From: Episyrphus balteatus
Lineage: Eukaryota; Arthropoda; Insecta; Diptera; Syrphidae
Length of the DNA: 64,000 nucleotides
NCBI RefSeq assembly: GCF_945859705.1
Contig: NC_079134.1
Coordinates: forward strand, 68,816,625-68,880,624
Direction of reading: 5' to 3'
Position 1 is the first letter of the stretch. Every line of letters begins with the position of its first letter. Position numbers and translations under genes: made by a program. Under the pieces are notes generated by a model, which had not been told where the DNA came from, searched no databases, and saw nothing but the letters and a program-made list of their open reading frames with translations. This document shows positions 43,944-55,608 of the stretch, piece after piece.

Positions 43944-46900
43944 GACTGATTCAAAAAAAAATTTTTTTTTTGTTCAAAGCATTTTTGAAAATATTATTGT
44001 TGGAAATTACGAAACAAAAATACTGTAAAAGTTTCAGCCCTTAATGTTAACATTTAGTACCGCCGCATCGCAAATTTCTATTTCCCATACGATTTGTATG
44101 GGAAAGATTGTGTATTTGTGTTTAGAATTTTTTATCTTTTTAATGGTTCATCAAAAAGGCTAGATTTAATCATTTTCTTGTATAAAATTGAACGCTCTAC
44201 AAAATTGCATTTATAAAATTAAAAAAAAAAAACGGACGCGAAAAATTAATTAAAATAATTTTTAGTTGAAAAAATGAATAATTCAAAGGAGACTGGGCAC
44301 TTTTGTATGGGACGTGGCCCATCGGTGTAACACATTGTGACATACATCAAATGAAAGGTCTCGATGAGTGTATTGTTTTTTAGTATGGGCACAAGTCTGC
44401 ATATCGTGCAGGGAAAGTGCAGTGATGCATTTTATGTTCAAAAATATGTGTAATCAAATTCAGAAGTATACATTTTGACTAGATGCTCGATTAAATTGTT
44501 TCAAAAATATTACATAACTGTGTTGGAAGTTCAATTGGGCTATTCCATCACCAGTTTTCACCCATGACTTAATGCATTTTTCGGTTTTTTTAATACTTTT
44601 GTATGGGACATGGCTCATTAGTGTAACACATTGAGACACACATTAGATGAAAGATCTCAATGAGCGTGTTATTTTTTGGTATGGACAAAAGACTCTATTT
44701 CGTGCAGAGAAAGTGCAGTGGTGCATTTTATGTTCAAAAATAAATGTAACACATTGAGACTTACATCAAATAAAAGGTACTGATGAGCGCATTATTCCTT
44801 TGAATGGACACAAAACTCTTTCTCGTGGAAGGTGGAGTGTTGCATTTTATGTTCAAAAATGTATTACAGCTTATTTTACATGTTTGTGTTTTTAGAACAA
44901 AAAAGGTATGGTTTGGAGTTTAAAGTCACTCCCACATTTTATTAGTAATATAACTTAAAGTTTGATTTGCATTTTTTAAAAATTAGTCCCAACCATCTTA
45001 TATTTAAATTACTTTCAAACCAACAAGGTAGTTTCGCACACGACTTCAAAGTACAGAAAATCATATACTAACTCAAACATTTTTTGGTATTGCATTTCAT
45101 AAATCCATAAAAACCGATAAATGCATTTTTTTGGAAAATTAGAACAGTTGATGGATTAGTCCAACAAAACAAAGTTATTATAATGTTTTTGAATCAAGTA
45201 AATCGAGCATCTAGTCAAAATGTATGCTTTTCTGAGTTTTATTACATACATTTTTAAACATAAAATGCATCACTGAACTTTCCCTGCACGAGATACAGAC
45301 TTTTGGCCATATAAAAAAATAACAAACTAATCGAGACCTTTCATTTGAAGTATGTATCAATGTGTTACACAAATGAGCCACGTCCCATACAAAAGTGTTT
45401 TAAAAATCGAAAAATGCATTAAGTCATGGGTGAAAACTAGTGATGGAATAGCCCAATTGATCTCCCAACGCAGTTATGTAATTTTTTTGAACCAAGTTAA
45501 TCGAGCGTCTAGTCAAAATGTATACTTTTCTGAATTTTAGTACATACATTTTTAGACATAAAATGCATCACTGCACTTTCCCTGCACGAGATACAGACTT
45601 GTGCCCATACAAAAAATTTGTACACTCATCGAAACCTTTCATTTGAGGTATGTCTCAATGTGTTACACCAATGGGCCAAAATGCCCACTCTCCTTTATTG
45701 AAGAAATCTAATGTGATAGTATAAGGGGCTTGAGAGTTATATAAAAGGATTTGTGAAAATAAAACACAACAAAGAATACAAATATTCGAAAATTTTGCCA
45801 AATTTTTTGAAAAACCTAATAATTTCGTCAAAAGATCGGAAAAAAAATGAGAAAAAATTACTTTTTATATTTTAAAGTTGAATAACTTCGAAACGCAGGG
45901 GTAAATCAAAAAAATTATTAAGAGCTTTTTTGTAGAGCGTAGAACAATTTTATAAAAGAAAATGATTTTGTCAAGCCTTTTGGATGAACCATTAAAAAGA
46001 TAAAAAATTCTAAACACAAATACACAATCTTTCTCATACAAATCGTATGGGAAATAGAAATTTGCGATGCGGCGGTACTAAATGTTAACATTAAGGGCTG
46101 AAACTATTACAGTATTTTTTTTTCGTCATTTCCAACAATATTTTCAACAATGCACAGTGGGTCACCTCCCATACAAAGTGCGGTCAAAAATATAATGACC
46201 ATTTTTTTTTTAATGAAACACCTGTGTTATCATTTTATATGATTTATTATTGCAAAAAAATGCATCAAGTCAGTTTTTTAAAATTTTGGTTATTTTCAAG
46301 AAAAATAAAAAACGGTAAAAATTTTTTTTTTTTGAAAATTTTTAAAAAAATGGTTAATGCCGGAAATGGACCTGCCTGTCAGTCGAGCACTTTACCCTTA
46401 CCCTCTAGTTCAGTCTTTTATAAAAATAATAGTGCTAAAAAGGATTTTTTTTAGTTTTACGTTGTAATTTTTTTTCTCCGTGTATCGTCATTTAAACTCG
46501 TATTCCTCGAAAAGGGGAAAAAGGGGAAAAAACGGCGCTATTATTTCGAAAGGTAGGACGGTATTCTTCATTTGAGAACTTAAATTGTAGAGGGCACTCG
46601 AAGGCAAACCAACTAAATCTCTAATTTAATGAAAATTGAGCTAAATAAAAATGGTTAAAATTGCTTCGCTAACGAGCCCCATTACAATTAGCCTTAATGT
46701 TATCTAACAATATAATTTATGTTTTTAGAAAGTATTAACCTTCTCGTTTAATATCCATAACAATTTAATACTGTTCACAATTTTTAACACCCGCTATCAC
46801 TATCGCAAGTTCACACCTTATAACTGCAGCGATTAAAAAACTGTACCTTTTTTTATATACCGACTTTGAACGGCTATTAAGAAATGAAAAAAAGGGTAAC

Positions 46901-47057
46901 CGTCAAATTTTTTTTGGTTTTGGTTCGATGGGAGATTGTAGAACGTTGTTTAATCATTGGATTTTAAAAAATTGACATTTACTTTTTATATTTTTGACCT
47001 ATGGCGGGACCCACTGTGCAATGCTTTGAACAAAAAAAAAAATTTTTTGAATCAGTC
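43944..47057. mobile_element. 3.1 kb element with long internal inverted repeats and a 13-bp target duplication
   Basis: TAGTAGAAGGTTA flanks both sides exactly (43931-43943 and 47058-47070). The ends are inverted (GACTGATTCAAAAAA on the left, TTTTTTGAATCAGTC on the right), followed by a shared TTGTTCAAAGCATT. Inside, about 43990-44870 is an imperfect inverse of about 45230-46140, and each arm holds tandem blocks containing TATGGGACGTGGC and CATTTTATGTTCAAAAAT. No transposase is recognised. It lies in the probable first intron of the ELMO gene. Confidence 0.88.
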
Positions 47058-47091
47058 TAGTAGAAGGTTAATGTTTCATAAATTAATTTAC

Positions 47092-47107
47092 CAACAAGTC
47101 CAGCCAT
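47092..47107 (-). CDS. Ced-12: Candidate upstream ELMO/Ced-12 exon end with splice donor
   Basis: On the minus strand, ATGGCTGGACTTGTTG at 47107-47092 is followed by GTAAAT, a good donor. Spliced to the acceptor at 43733 it preserves phase and gives MAGLVG-KIQELCNNW, a plausible ELMO junction. Five bases upstream (47111) the sequence becomes dispersed repeat S, so the exon is either very short, starts at this ATG, or is cut by the repeat. It could also be coincidence. Confidence 0.35.
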
Positions 47108-47110
47108 TAG

Positions 47111-47480
47111 TACTACAGAGTACCCCGGATTTACTCCACATTTTTAGTCAAAATTACTTTCGTTAATTCTTCACTCTTTCCAAAATGAAATTGAAAACCG
47201 AATAAAAGAGTTTTTAAGCCAGTGTTCTTCATCAATAAAAAAAAATCAAGTGCCAGATAAAAAAAAATCCCATTTTTTTCTGCGATGATGGGTTATTTTT
47301 ATTTTACAATTATCAAACTAAGGGTGTGTCAATTGGGCTGAAAAAACCGATAAGAAGTATAATGAAAAATATACCAAACGTAAAATTAAGTCCGTTTCTA
47401 AGCGAAGACGCAAAGCGCGAGATGCACATAAGAGCAAGGGAGAAAGAAAGTTCCAAAAACAGGGAAAGATTTTCTATCGT
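47111..47480. repeat. Dispersed repeat family S, copy 2
   Basis: Matches 35837-36378 but lacks the 165-bp segment present there, and lacks the GC-rich MITE at its right end (CTATCGTGAG here versus CTACCGTTCC there). It therefore gives an approximate empty site for that MITE. Confidence 0.8.
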
Positions 47481-47927
47481 GAGTAAAAAATTTTGTACTC
47501 TTTTTGACGTTTCTCTTTGATCTTGTTTTTTTTTTTTTTGTTGTTTTGCTTTGCTTTATTTGATTTTGTCGGTCACAGAGTCTGCTTCGTCGGTTGTTTA
47601 TTCCACGACACAATCATCGTACAAGACTTGAGATGTACCGATATCGTTGACAACATCGAAAGAAAGCACAAATACCATGCGATTCACTTACGATTTCATT
47701 ATCTGTCAAATAAATTTTCTCATTTTTATCCATTATTTGGATGTTAGTTAGAAAAACTGTATATAATCTAAAAAAACTGAATCAAAGGTGAATTAAAAGC
47801 CCACACACTGTACAACCCTCATCTAATCAATCGCATACTACCTCTTGTTTTCCATCATCAGCATTCGACCGTGCGATATGGGTACAGCGGATACTTTGGT
47901 GCACACACACGATACAATTATCGGCAG
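47481..47927. other. Intergenic sequence, no gene seen
   Basis: A T-run at 47528-47540 and a non-repetitive stretch with GAGTCTGCTTCGTCGG follow. The small frames have no recognisable motif. Confidence 0.35.
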
Positions 47928-48140
47928 GTGGCCATGGCACAGAGGAATGGGTAGATGATTTCAGAGCCAGACATCGTGGGTTCGAGCCCAACAGTCGGCT
48001 CAGAAGTTTTTTCTAAAGTCGCCAGCTTAGCTGAAGCCACCGCTGCGATAACATGAGACAATTGTCAACGATGCCTCCCCTCTGTGCCACGTATGTAGTT
48101 ATGTGTTGTATATTATTGATTGTCTTACTGGTAGCAAACA
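47928..48140 (+). repeat. tRNA-derived SINE-like unit
   Basis: The head 47928-47999 has an A-box-like TGGCACAGAGGAATGGG and a good B box GGTTCGAGCCC, with a T stem pairing at four of five positions but a weak acceptor stem. A non-tRNA body follows to about 48140, ending near GGTAGCAAACAGGGGCGGATC. An exact 11-bp inverted pair (TGGCACAGAGG at 47935, CCTCTGTGCCA at 48079) is also present, so a MITE explanation is possible. Confidence 0.5.
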
Positions 48141-48323
48141 GGGGCGGATCAATACAAATTGTCACTAAGGTATAACACTAGTGACGGTTTGTTTTGTGAA
48201 GTTCAAGTTTGGGACTTGATAAGAAAATTATTATAGGTAATTGTCTGAATAGGTTTTGAATAGTTTTTTTTTTGAGTTTTGAATGGTTTGTAAATTCACA
48301 CTGTATAAAACAGGCCAGCTGTT

Positions 48324-50985
48324 TTGGCACTGAGTGAAACACAAATAGGTGAAAATACAGATTGTTCTGAATTTAATCTATTTGGTTACAACTTGGTGCC
48401 ATTATTCTTTTCCCACCATGGTCTCGCCGTCTATATTAGAAACGATGTCGCATACCAACTTCAACCACAATACGGTCCATGTCTAAACACAAATTTTAAT
48501 TTCATGTGGTTTAAATTCTCGGTTAATAAGCGCATCATTCATACATGTTTTATTTATCGGAGCCCAAATCTGGACAGTAATTCGACTTCTAACGAACTCG
48601 ATGCTCTGTCTGATTCCATTCAAAGGATTGTTTCCCTTTATCCTCACACTGAAATCGTTGTTACGGGCGATTTCAATGTACACATTTCTTCGTGGCTTCG
48701 CTTTTCTGGCCAGACAACACCCGAAGGAAGGTATGCCGAGATCTTTGCTGAGTTAAACCACCTAACTCCGCTAGTCGACGAGCCGACTCGAATATCGGAC
48801 GTTAATGGTCGAGCTGAAAACACTCTAGACTTGTTTCTTACCTCTGATCCTGATAAGTACACAGTTAGTGTATTATTGCCTCTAGGCACATCAGACCATT
48901 GTGTCATATCTGCGAATTTCTCGTGTCAAACAAACCCAGTTAAAGAAAAAGCACCCAAAAGAACTGTCTGGCAATACGAGAAAGCCAACTGGGAGGGAAT
49001 CAACGAATTCTTCAAAAACTTTAACTGGTCGCTATGCTTCCTCGATAGTGACGTTGATTCCAGTGCAGATATGATAACAAATTTAATTCTCTCCGGAATG
49101 AGACAAATTATCCCGAATAGGGTTAAAACAATCAAACCGAAAGAGAATGCATGGTTTGATTCGAGCTGCAAAGAGGCTATTAGGGTTAAAGAGGTAAGCT
49201 TTCGCTGTTATTAAGCCAATACCATTGAGGAAAACCGAAAAAAGTTCAAACAAGCTAGAAAGGCCAGCAACGCCCATATTCAACGAACCAAATTTTTGCA
49301 TGATCAAGAATTAAGGCAAAAAATACTACCATGTCCCAAAGGTAGTAAAAATTTTTGGTCATTTGTAAAAAATATTCGCAACACTACCTCGTCGTCGGTT
49401 CCAACGCCACTCCATTTGTTAGCTCTGTCGACAAAGCTAATCTACTTGCGAGGCAGTTCGCTGCAAACTCAACACTGCCTGATAGTGTCATGACTCCGCC
49501 AGTACTTGAGCGCGTAAACGGATTCTGTCTATTTCTACTGGTCTCTTCCCGAGTAGATGGAGAACAGCATTTGTCCAGCCTGTTCGTAAAAAAGGCGAAT
49601 CTTCCTCACCCTCAAACTACCGACCGATCGCACTTACGTCCCTTCTTTCCAAGGTCATGGAAACGTTGATTAATTTTCAACTTAAGAAATATCTTGAGGA
49701 ACGAAAGCTTCTTAATGACCGGCAGTACGGCTTTCGTAGCAACAGGTCCACTGGTGATCTGATAGTTTATCTCACCGAGCAGTGGAACAAATCTTTACAT
49801 CGTTTTGGAGAAAGTAAGATTGTTGCACTTGATATTTCTAAGGCATTTGATAGAGTTTGGCATCAAGCTCTTCTTTCGAAAATGCGTGCTTTTGGCGTCG
49901 ATGAATCTCTTCTTCGTTGGATTAGAAATTACCTTTCGAACCGTTCAATACAAGTCGTATTGGATGGATTCAAGTCTGAAACCCACAAAATAAATGCTGG
50001 TGTGCAACAGGGCTCCGTTCTGTCTCCGACACTCTTTCTCATTTTTATAAATGATCTCCTGTCTGAAACTTCTAATCCACTCAACTGTTTTGCTGATGAT
50101 AGTACCCTCAGTTTTTCATATTCGTTTCCTGATTCTCGCCCATGTTCTTCGGATGTGGATCTCGAACGGCTTAATATGATTAACTCATTAAATTCTGATC
50201 TTGATAGCATTGTCCAATGGGGAATAAAAAATCGCGTAGAATTTAATACGTCAAAAACACAATGCTGTTTACTTTCATTAAAGCGAAACCTTCCTCCCAT
50301 GCCACTTTCCATGAGTGGTACTTGCATCGAGGAAACCGACCAGCTTTCAGTTCTCGGTATGTGCATTTCAAACCACGTCCTGTGGAATGAACACATATTT
50401 GACACCGCCAAATCCGCTGCGAAATGTTTAGGTTTCCTCTGAAGATGTAAGAAATTTTTCTCCCCGTCTGATCTAGCAGTTATTTATAAGGCATATATCC
50501 GTCCAAAGCTCGAATACAACTCCCACATATGGGCAGGTGCTCCAATAACCTCGTTGAGTTTCTTGGATAGAATACAAAATAGAGCTATAAAAATGATAGG
50601 TGATAGAGCAATAACTGATACAATTACGTCTCTCGAGCACCGGCGTAACATCTCATTCCTCACGTTGTTCTATTTTATTTTTATAAGCAATGCTCAGAAG
50701 AAATAGCTAGTTGCATTCCTCCCCTCAAACAGTTCAACCGTAGCACTCGCGCTTCCAGGAATGCTCATCAGTTTACCCTCGAGTCCAATTTCGGACGTAC
50801 CGTCAAATACAGAGATTCTTTCTTCAGCCGCACTACGCGAATGTGGAACGCATTACCTGCCTCTGTTTTTCCATCCCATTTCAAAACTCAGGACTTCAAA
50901 ACTAATGTACATCGGTATCTCCTTTCAAACCCCTCCCTATTTTCCTAATGCTCGTACTGTGTTCATCATATTAAGGGTAGATTAA
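48324..50985 (+). pseudogene. LINE endonuclease-reverse transcriptase with stops, frameshifts and deletion
   Basis: Frame 48324-49214 has ALSETQIG, YRSPNLD, VVTGDFNVH, NTLDLFLTSDP and TSDHCVI, then a TAA at 49212-49214. It reads on in frame to 49390, where a frameshift occurs (FVSSVDKANLLARQFA is in frame 49355-49669). After PPVLERVNGF the RT start with its GPDG block is missing, and the text resumes with FPSRWRTAFVQPVRKKG, NYRPIALTSLLSKVMETL, GFRSNRSTGDLI, LDISKAFDRVW, GVQQGSVLSP and the catalytic CFADDS box. A stop at 50440-50442 precedes a readable thumb (RPKLEYNSHIWAGAP). Confidence 0.9.
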
Positions 50986-51015
50986 TCCCTTTAGTGCGCG
51001 CTCATTATAAAAAAA
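48324..51015 (+). mobile_element. Jockey-like LINE (family 2), internally deleted
   Basis: Endonuclease, reverse transcriptase and thumb are read in order on the plus strand, ending in an A-run at about 51009-51021. It belongs to a different family from the LINEs at 11.6 and 57 kb (FADD box and different thumb). It is 5' truncated in the endonuclease and carries several lesions. Confidence 0.88.
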
Positions 51016-51444
51016 AAAAAATGTATTTCTGTTGTTCTTTCTTTATTTGTCTTTCTCTGTTGTATTAATGTCTTGTGCTGTATCAGCCAAATGGACTTAA
51101 TTTCCGAAGCTGCAGTGTGGCTAGTCTTGAAGATTTATCTTCAGATTAGATTTAATATGTAAATGTATGAACAATTATCGAACGCGATTCAAATTTTGTA
51201 CGATGATTGTACCGTGTATTCCCTGCTTTATTTGCGTATATAGTAACTTTTTTAATTTATTCAAATGTTTTCGCTGCACATAGACCCCACTGGAGTTGTT
51301 TTTTTTTTGTATTTTGGTATTTTTTTATTTATTTTGGTACTTTTTTGGTACTTTTTTTTGGAATAAAAATATATACGAAAACAAGAACAAAAGAAAACAG
51401 CTGTCAAATTGCCGTCTTCTTAAAAATACTACGTGTAGAATCAC
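51016..51444. other. LINE flank and T-rich sequence, no gene seen
   Basis: Contains a TTTTGGTAC repeat patch at 51296-51360. The frames 51207-51461 and 51296-51535 are low-complexity artefacts. Confidence 0.4.
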
Positions 51445-51451
51445 GCGACGC

Positions 51452-53297
51452 ACACAGGTAAATTTTCCCAAAAACATGGCCAAAATTATTTTTTGTGTTT
51501 ATTCAATTTATTATTGCATGATTATATCAAAATAAGATAATTTCCATAAAATTCACCATTTTTAAGTAAATTTACACGAAAATTCACAAAAAAGAAGCAA
51601 AAAATGAAAAAAGTCGTTTTTTTTTACTTTACGCTATAGGGTTTCTTTCATTTGACATTTAATAATACAATATTTATACATTCAATAGATTGAAAAAAAC
51701 AGTTGAACAGTCGTTATTATACATAAATAAATAATGCAGGCATAGATAACAACTATATACATAAATAAACATGAGTGTGAGTTTGTATGTGTGTATATCA
51801 TTCAATGACTTGTGAGTTGTGAAACTGTAACTATAAGTCTGCTTGCTCGATCTCTGGTTCTATTAGAAACTGAAGTATTTCAGAGGGAAACGCATTTTTT
51901 GTTTTAGGATTTAGTTTTCTCAAACCACTTATTAATGGGTCAGAAGAGACCAAGAGATTATAAAACACATCTTCCATATTTTGCTGCCTCGAAAATTTTC
52001 TTGAGAAACTTTCTCGAAACGCTTTATATCTTTGTTTCGTGATTCTTGGGCTTCTTCGCCGAGCTGTCCAATGAATGAATAAATTTTATTGAGGCTTAAG
52101 TTTGGATACATATGGTTATTATGAAACTAAGTTAATTTTCCTTTAACAACTATTGAAAGTGCTTCTTCTGCTGTATATGGAATAATTTTCTGGTCAATTT
52201 TTTTCAAAGCTTTTGATATTTTTCAGCACGTGAAGGAGTTGAAAATATTATATTTTTCATTACATTTGATGAACAAGTTTCCCTTTTTCTCGCAGTTGCA
52301 TGGCGCAGCATAGCTTAATTCTTCGGCATTATAGTTAGAACGTAAATCTTCTGTTTTACGTCTCTTTGACCGTTCGCTTAGGTCTGAAAAATCCATTTGA
52401 GTCCGTCCAACAAAGCCATGGGCTCAGCATGGAAACGATATTTCATATTGCAACCAATTTATATTTTGTTTTAAGAAGGTGTTGTTATTTCTGGAGGCAC
52501 TCCAGCCATCTTCTTCTATGTTCATATATGCAAAATCAAAATCCGTTAAATTTTTCTCTATTTGCTCCGAAATTTCAATATTTCAACCTTTGGTACCAAA
52601 AAAATTAATTTTTTCTGTAATGTCACGTGACGAACAGCTTTTTAAAAATTCAGAAAGCTTATTTCTTGAAAGAAAAATGAAAGTTAATTACGATCCTGTG
52701 TCAAAAAAGAAAAATCTAATTAAAAAAAAAAAAAAAAAATCACCGTCCCCAACACCTTTTGAAGCCAATATTATAAAAAATCGCAAAAAACCGCAATGTT
52801 TTAGGATTGTTTCCCATAAAGGAAACATTTAACTATTTTTCAACACTATTTTCAGTACAGAAAAACGCAAATCAACTTAACTTTTTCATTATCAAAGAAA
52901 AAAAATTTGTTTGTTTTTACTGCTCAAACACATTATCTTAAAAAGCTTTAAAATTTACTTTAGACTTAAAATTTTGCATTATCTTTGTCATTATCTTTTT
53001 TTAACATACCACTAGCAACAGAATCCATGTTAATTATTTTAAAAATCGCCAAAAAAAATTAAATAAAAAATAAAGCAAACTACTTCTTATAAGAAACCAA
53101 CCTTGCTACTGCACTCGTTAATTAAAATGTTCTACTTTGAAAGCATCTACTGATTAAACAGTTACAATTTGCATCGCATGATCAATCAGGTTTTAAGCTT
53201 ATGTTATTTGTAAACAACTTGGCATTAAAAAAAAACAACAAATCGCAAATTTTTTTTTTGTAGTTTTGGCCATGAATTTGGGAAAATTTACCTGTGT
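51452..53297 (-). mobile_element. 1.85 kb DNA transposon with ACACAGGTAAATTTTCCC ends
   Basis: The first about 40 bp (ACACAGGTAAATTTTCCC, then CATGGCCAAAA) are inverted at 53260-53297 with a few differences. GCGACGC flanks both sides (51445-51451 and 53298-53304), a 7-bp duplication, or 8 if one terminal base is shared. The minus strand retains protein-like pieces, so the element was once coding. Confidence 0.85.
52223..52396 (-). pseudogene. Transposase-like N-terminal remnant
   Basis: An ATG at 52394-52396 opens MDFSDLSERSKRRKTEDLRS followed by NAEELSYAAPCNC, and stops at 52223 after 57 codons. Just downstream on the same strand, in another frame (about 52130-52195), is KIDQKIIPYTAEEALSIVVK. 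The basic SKRRKTEDLR leader followed by an EELSYA segment resembles N-termini of large uncharacterised insect proteins, but I cannot name the family. Long plus-strand frames over this region appear to be shadows. Confidence 0.45.
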
Positions 53298-53380
53298 GCG
53301 ACGCACCGAAACCGAAATGTATAGTTGAAAACGAATATGTGATTTTCTAACTGAATCTGCGCACAACTCGGTGAAATATA

Positions 53381-54260
53381 GGGTTCTTTCATAAATGCAT
53401 GGTTGCGCAAATCTGACGAATGCAAAGCTTTCATTAATGCAAATGACAAATGTCAGGTGTTCTGTTCATAAATGAGGCACTCAGCGCCAAAACGGCCTAA
53501 CCCTAAAAATTTCGTTTTGAGAAAAACGAGTTTGAAGAAAATCATATTTTCAGGGTTTCTTTTTTGTTGGCTTGTAAAAGTTATAAAAAAATATTATTTA
53601 ATTCTTAGTTTGTAATTTTTTTTAGTTAGGAGTGTTGGCTAAAGTCTGATTTTTTTTTTTATTCCAAAACTACATTTGTTATAAATGATTTAGGCAATTT
53701 TGTCACCGAAGCCAAAATGGCGTCCACTAGAATGACAAAAGTTTTTGGCTCTAATTTTAACTCTATTTAATATAATTTAATGGGAATGTATTTTTATATT
53801 ACAAATTGTTTTATTGCGGTGCGATCTGTGTACTCAGTTTGATTTTTGAAAATGTGGGTTAGGCCGTTTTAGTTCTGAGCGCCTCAAATGTAAAACGCAA
53901 ATATTTGCAGCGCAAATGTGCAAATGAAAAAATTCCCATGCGCAATGAATTTAAACTTGAAGAAAGAAGGAACATGACGTAAAAAATGATACAGCTTTCC
54001 TTTATTTCTCAATTTTGTCAAAATATTGATTGGAAATTCAAAGTTCAAGTCAAAATAACGCGAATTTCTTGGATATAATAAATTTGTAAATATTTAGAGA
54101 AATGTTAAAAAAAAAAGTTGTTTTTTTTTCTTCTTAAAGGATGGAATTAAGGTATGTTTGTTTTGGAGAAGAGGCTGAATTGAAACTTAAAAATTTTGCC
54201 AAATGACGCAAATAAGAAAAAGTGTTCATAAATTCAAAGTAAAATACATGCGCAAATAGT
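53381..54260. mobile_element. MITE family H, inverted copy carrying an insertion
   Basis: Starts GGGTTCTTTCATAAATGCAT and is the reverse complement of 39735-40239 over its length, except for a 411-bp insertion at 53475-53885. The far end (about 54250) is decayed, so its terminal repeat is not recovered. Confidence 0.85.
53475..53885. mobile_element. 411-bp MITE with AGGC(A/G)CTC ends
   Basis: AAATG flanks both sides (53470-53474, 53886-53890). The intact copy at 40.1 kb shows the empty site with a single AAATG. Termini share AGGC.CTC and an AAAACGGCCTAACCC block inverted at 53856-53875. Non-coding. Confidence 0.88.
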
Positions 54261-54954
54261 TTTTCTGACATTAGTCCGATTCTTTCTAGGGATTTCATTT
54301 CCAGTTCCATGATATAAGGGTTCAATCTGGGATTCAAAGTGAACTACGCAAAAAAAAATTGTCTTTTTTTATGTAATTTTTTGTTTTGTACAGATTCATG
54401 GCTGATTCTACTCAGTACTCGTACTCTTGTGTTTCTTTATTAGCTAAGACATACTTTGACGCAAACAAATCAGTTCTCCATTGATTTGTTTAACAGGTAA
54501 CGGGAATTTTAACTTGTAACAATAAATGCCCTAATTTTAATATTTATTCGCGAAATGTTTCCAATTTTTTTTATGAATCTGAGCCTTAACATGTTCAACA
54601 GTTTGATGCATGCTTAAAATAACCAAAAGGTATTACTCTACCTTACCAAAATTGAAAAAGAATGCTGGTCAAAATACTTATGCCGCTCAAAAATAGCACT
54701 TCTAATACAAAAAAAGCTGCCCGAAAGCCAAATGTTAATCATATGACTTACTTTGACCACCATGAGATTCACCATAACATACTTAATAAACAACCACTAA
54801 CTTTACCTATATAAAGTTTAACCGTTAAAAATTATTCTTATCAAATCGAGAGTTGTAAATTAGTGAAAATAATTATGCCGACGACTGTATTTTAGCTCGG
54901 TTTTAGTTTTCAGATAGTTTTGTATGGGTGAGTATGGGAGGAGTTTCATGAAAA
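54261..54954. other. Intergenic sequence with a possible Tc1/mariner end, no gene
   Basis: GGTCAAAATACTTATGCCG at 54666 and its rough inverse AATAATTATGCCGACGACTGTA at 54872 resemble Tc1/mariner-type ends, but they are not convincingly paired. No reading frame of note. Confidence 0.35.
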
Positions 54955-55152
54955 CCCAAAAGGAGTGATTTCAAATTCCAAAATTAAAAAAGAGGGAATT
55001 TTTGGAGTGAATTCTTCACTCCCAAAATTTTGAAGGAGTGATTACCAATACTTCTACATTTGACTACATGGACTACTTGTGAAGAAAATTATATTTATTT
55101 ATACAAAAATTCAATAAAGTATCGTAAAAAATCAATAAAAGTGGATTTATTA
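54955..55152. mobile_element. Partial MITE family G, interrupted by the 55.15-60.2 kb element
   Basis: Matches about 27240-27490: GGAGTGATTTCAAATTCCAA, TTTTGGAGTGAATTCTTCAC, ACCAATACTTCTACATTTGA and AAAATTATATTTATTTA. It breaks at the inverted-repeat element, and TTATTATTA-rich sequence after 60203 may be its continuation. Confidence 0.75.
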
Positions 55153-55608
55153 CACTGTGCAAGTCGAAATTCTTGACAGGTGCGCGAATAACTGTTTCGC
55201 CCTATTTCGGACCCGAGAAATCCATTGGCATCATTAGTTTTTCGATTTATCGGTACGACTTCGAACAAAATTTTTTTTGAAAGTTTTTTCAATTATTTTG
55301 TGAGTTTCCCACTGTTTTTAGTCATTTTCAACCAAAAACAATATTTATATTGCTAACAATTCTGCTCAAACGTTATTTGCTACCAGTCGAAAGACATTAT
55401 AAACAATTTTGAACAATTAATTTGAAAGTTTAGTGATTTTTTGAAGAAATTAAAAAAAAAATCGAAATTTTTTACATTTATCGTTTTTTCGCTGTTTTTG
55501 TTCTCTTTTGCACAAATACATTGCATGTTTTCCATTAAAAATTAATTTAGTGTTGGTTAAACTTCGACAATCTATCGATAGCATCGATAACAAAAAAATA
55601 TCGAGTAT

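Noticed and set aside
52366..52832. Plus-strand frames in the 51.45-53.3 kb element
   Set aside because: The minus strand carries the protein-like reading; these are low-information shadows.
54640..54893. Possible Tc1/mariner MITE defined by two ATGCCG-containing ends
   Set aside because: The two motifs do not pair over more than a short stretch and no TA duplication could be fixed; recorded only as a possibility.
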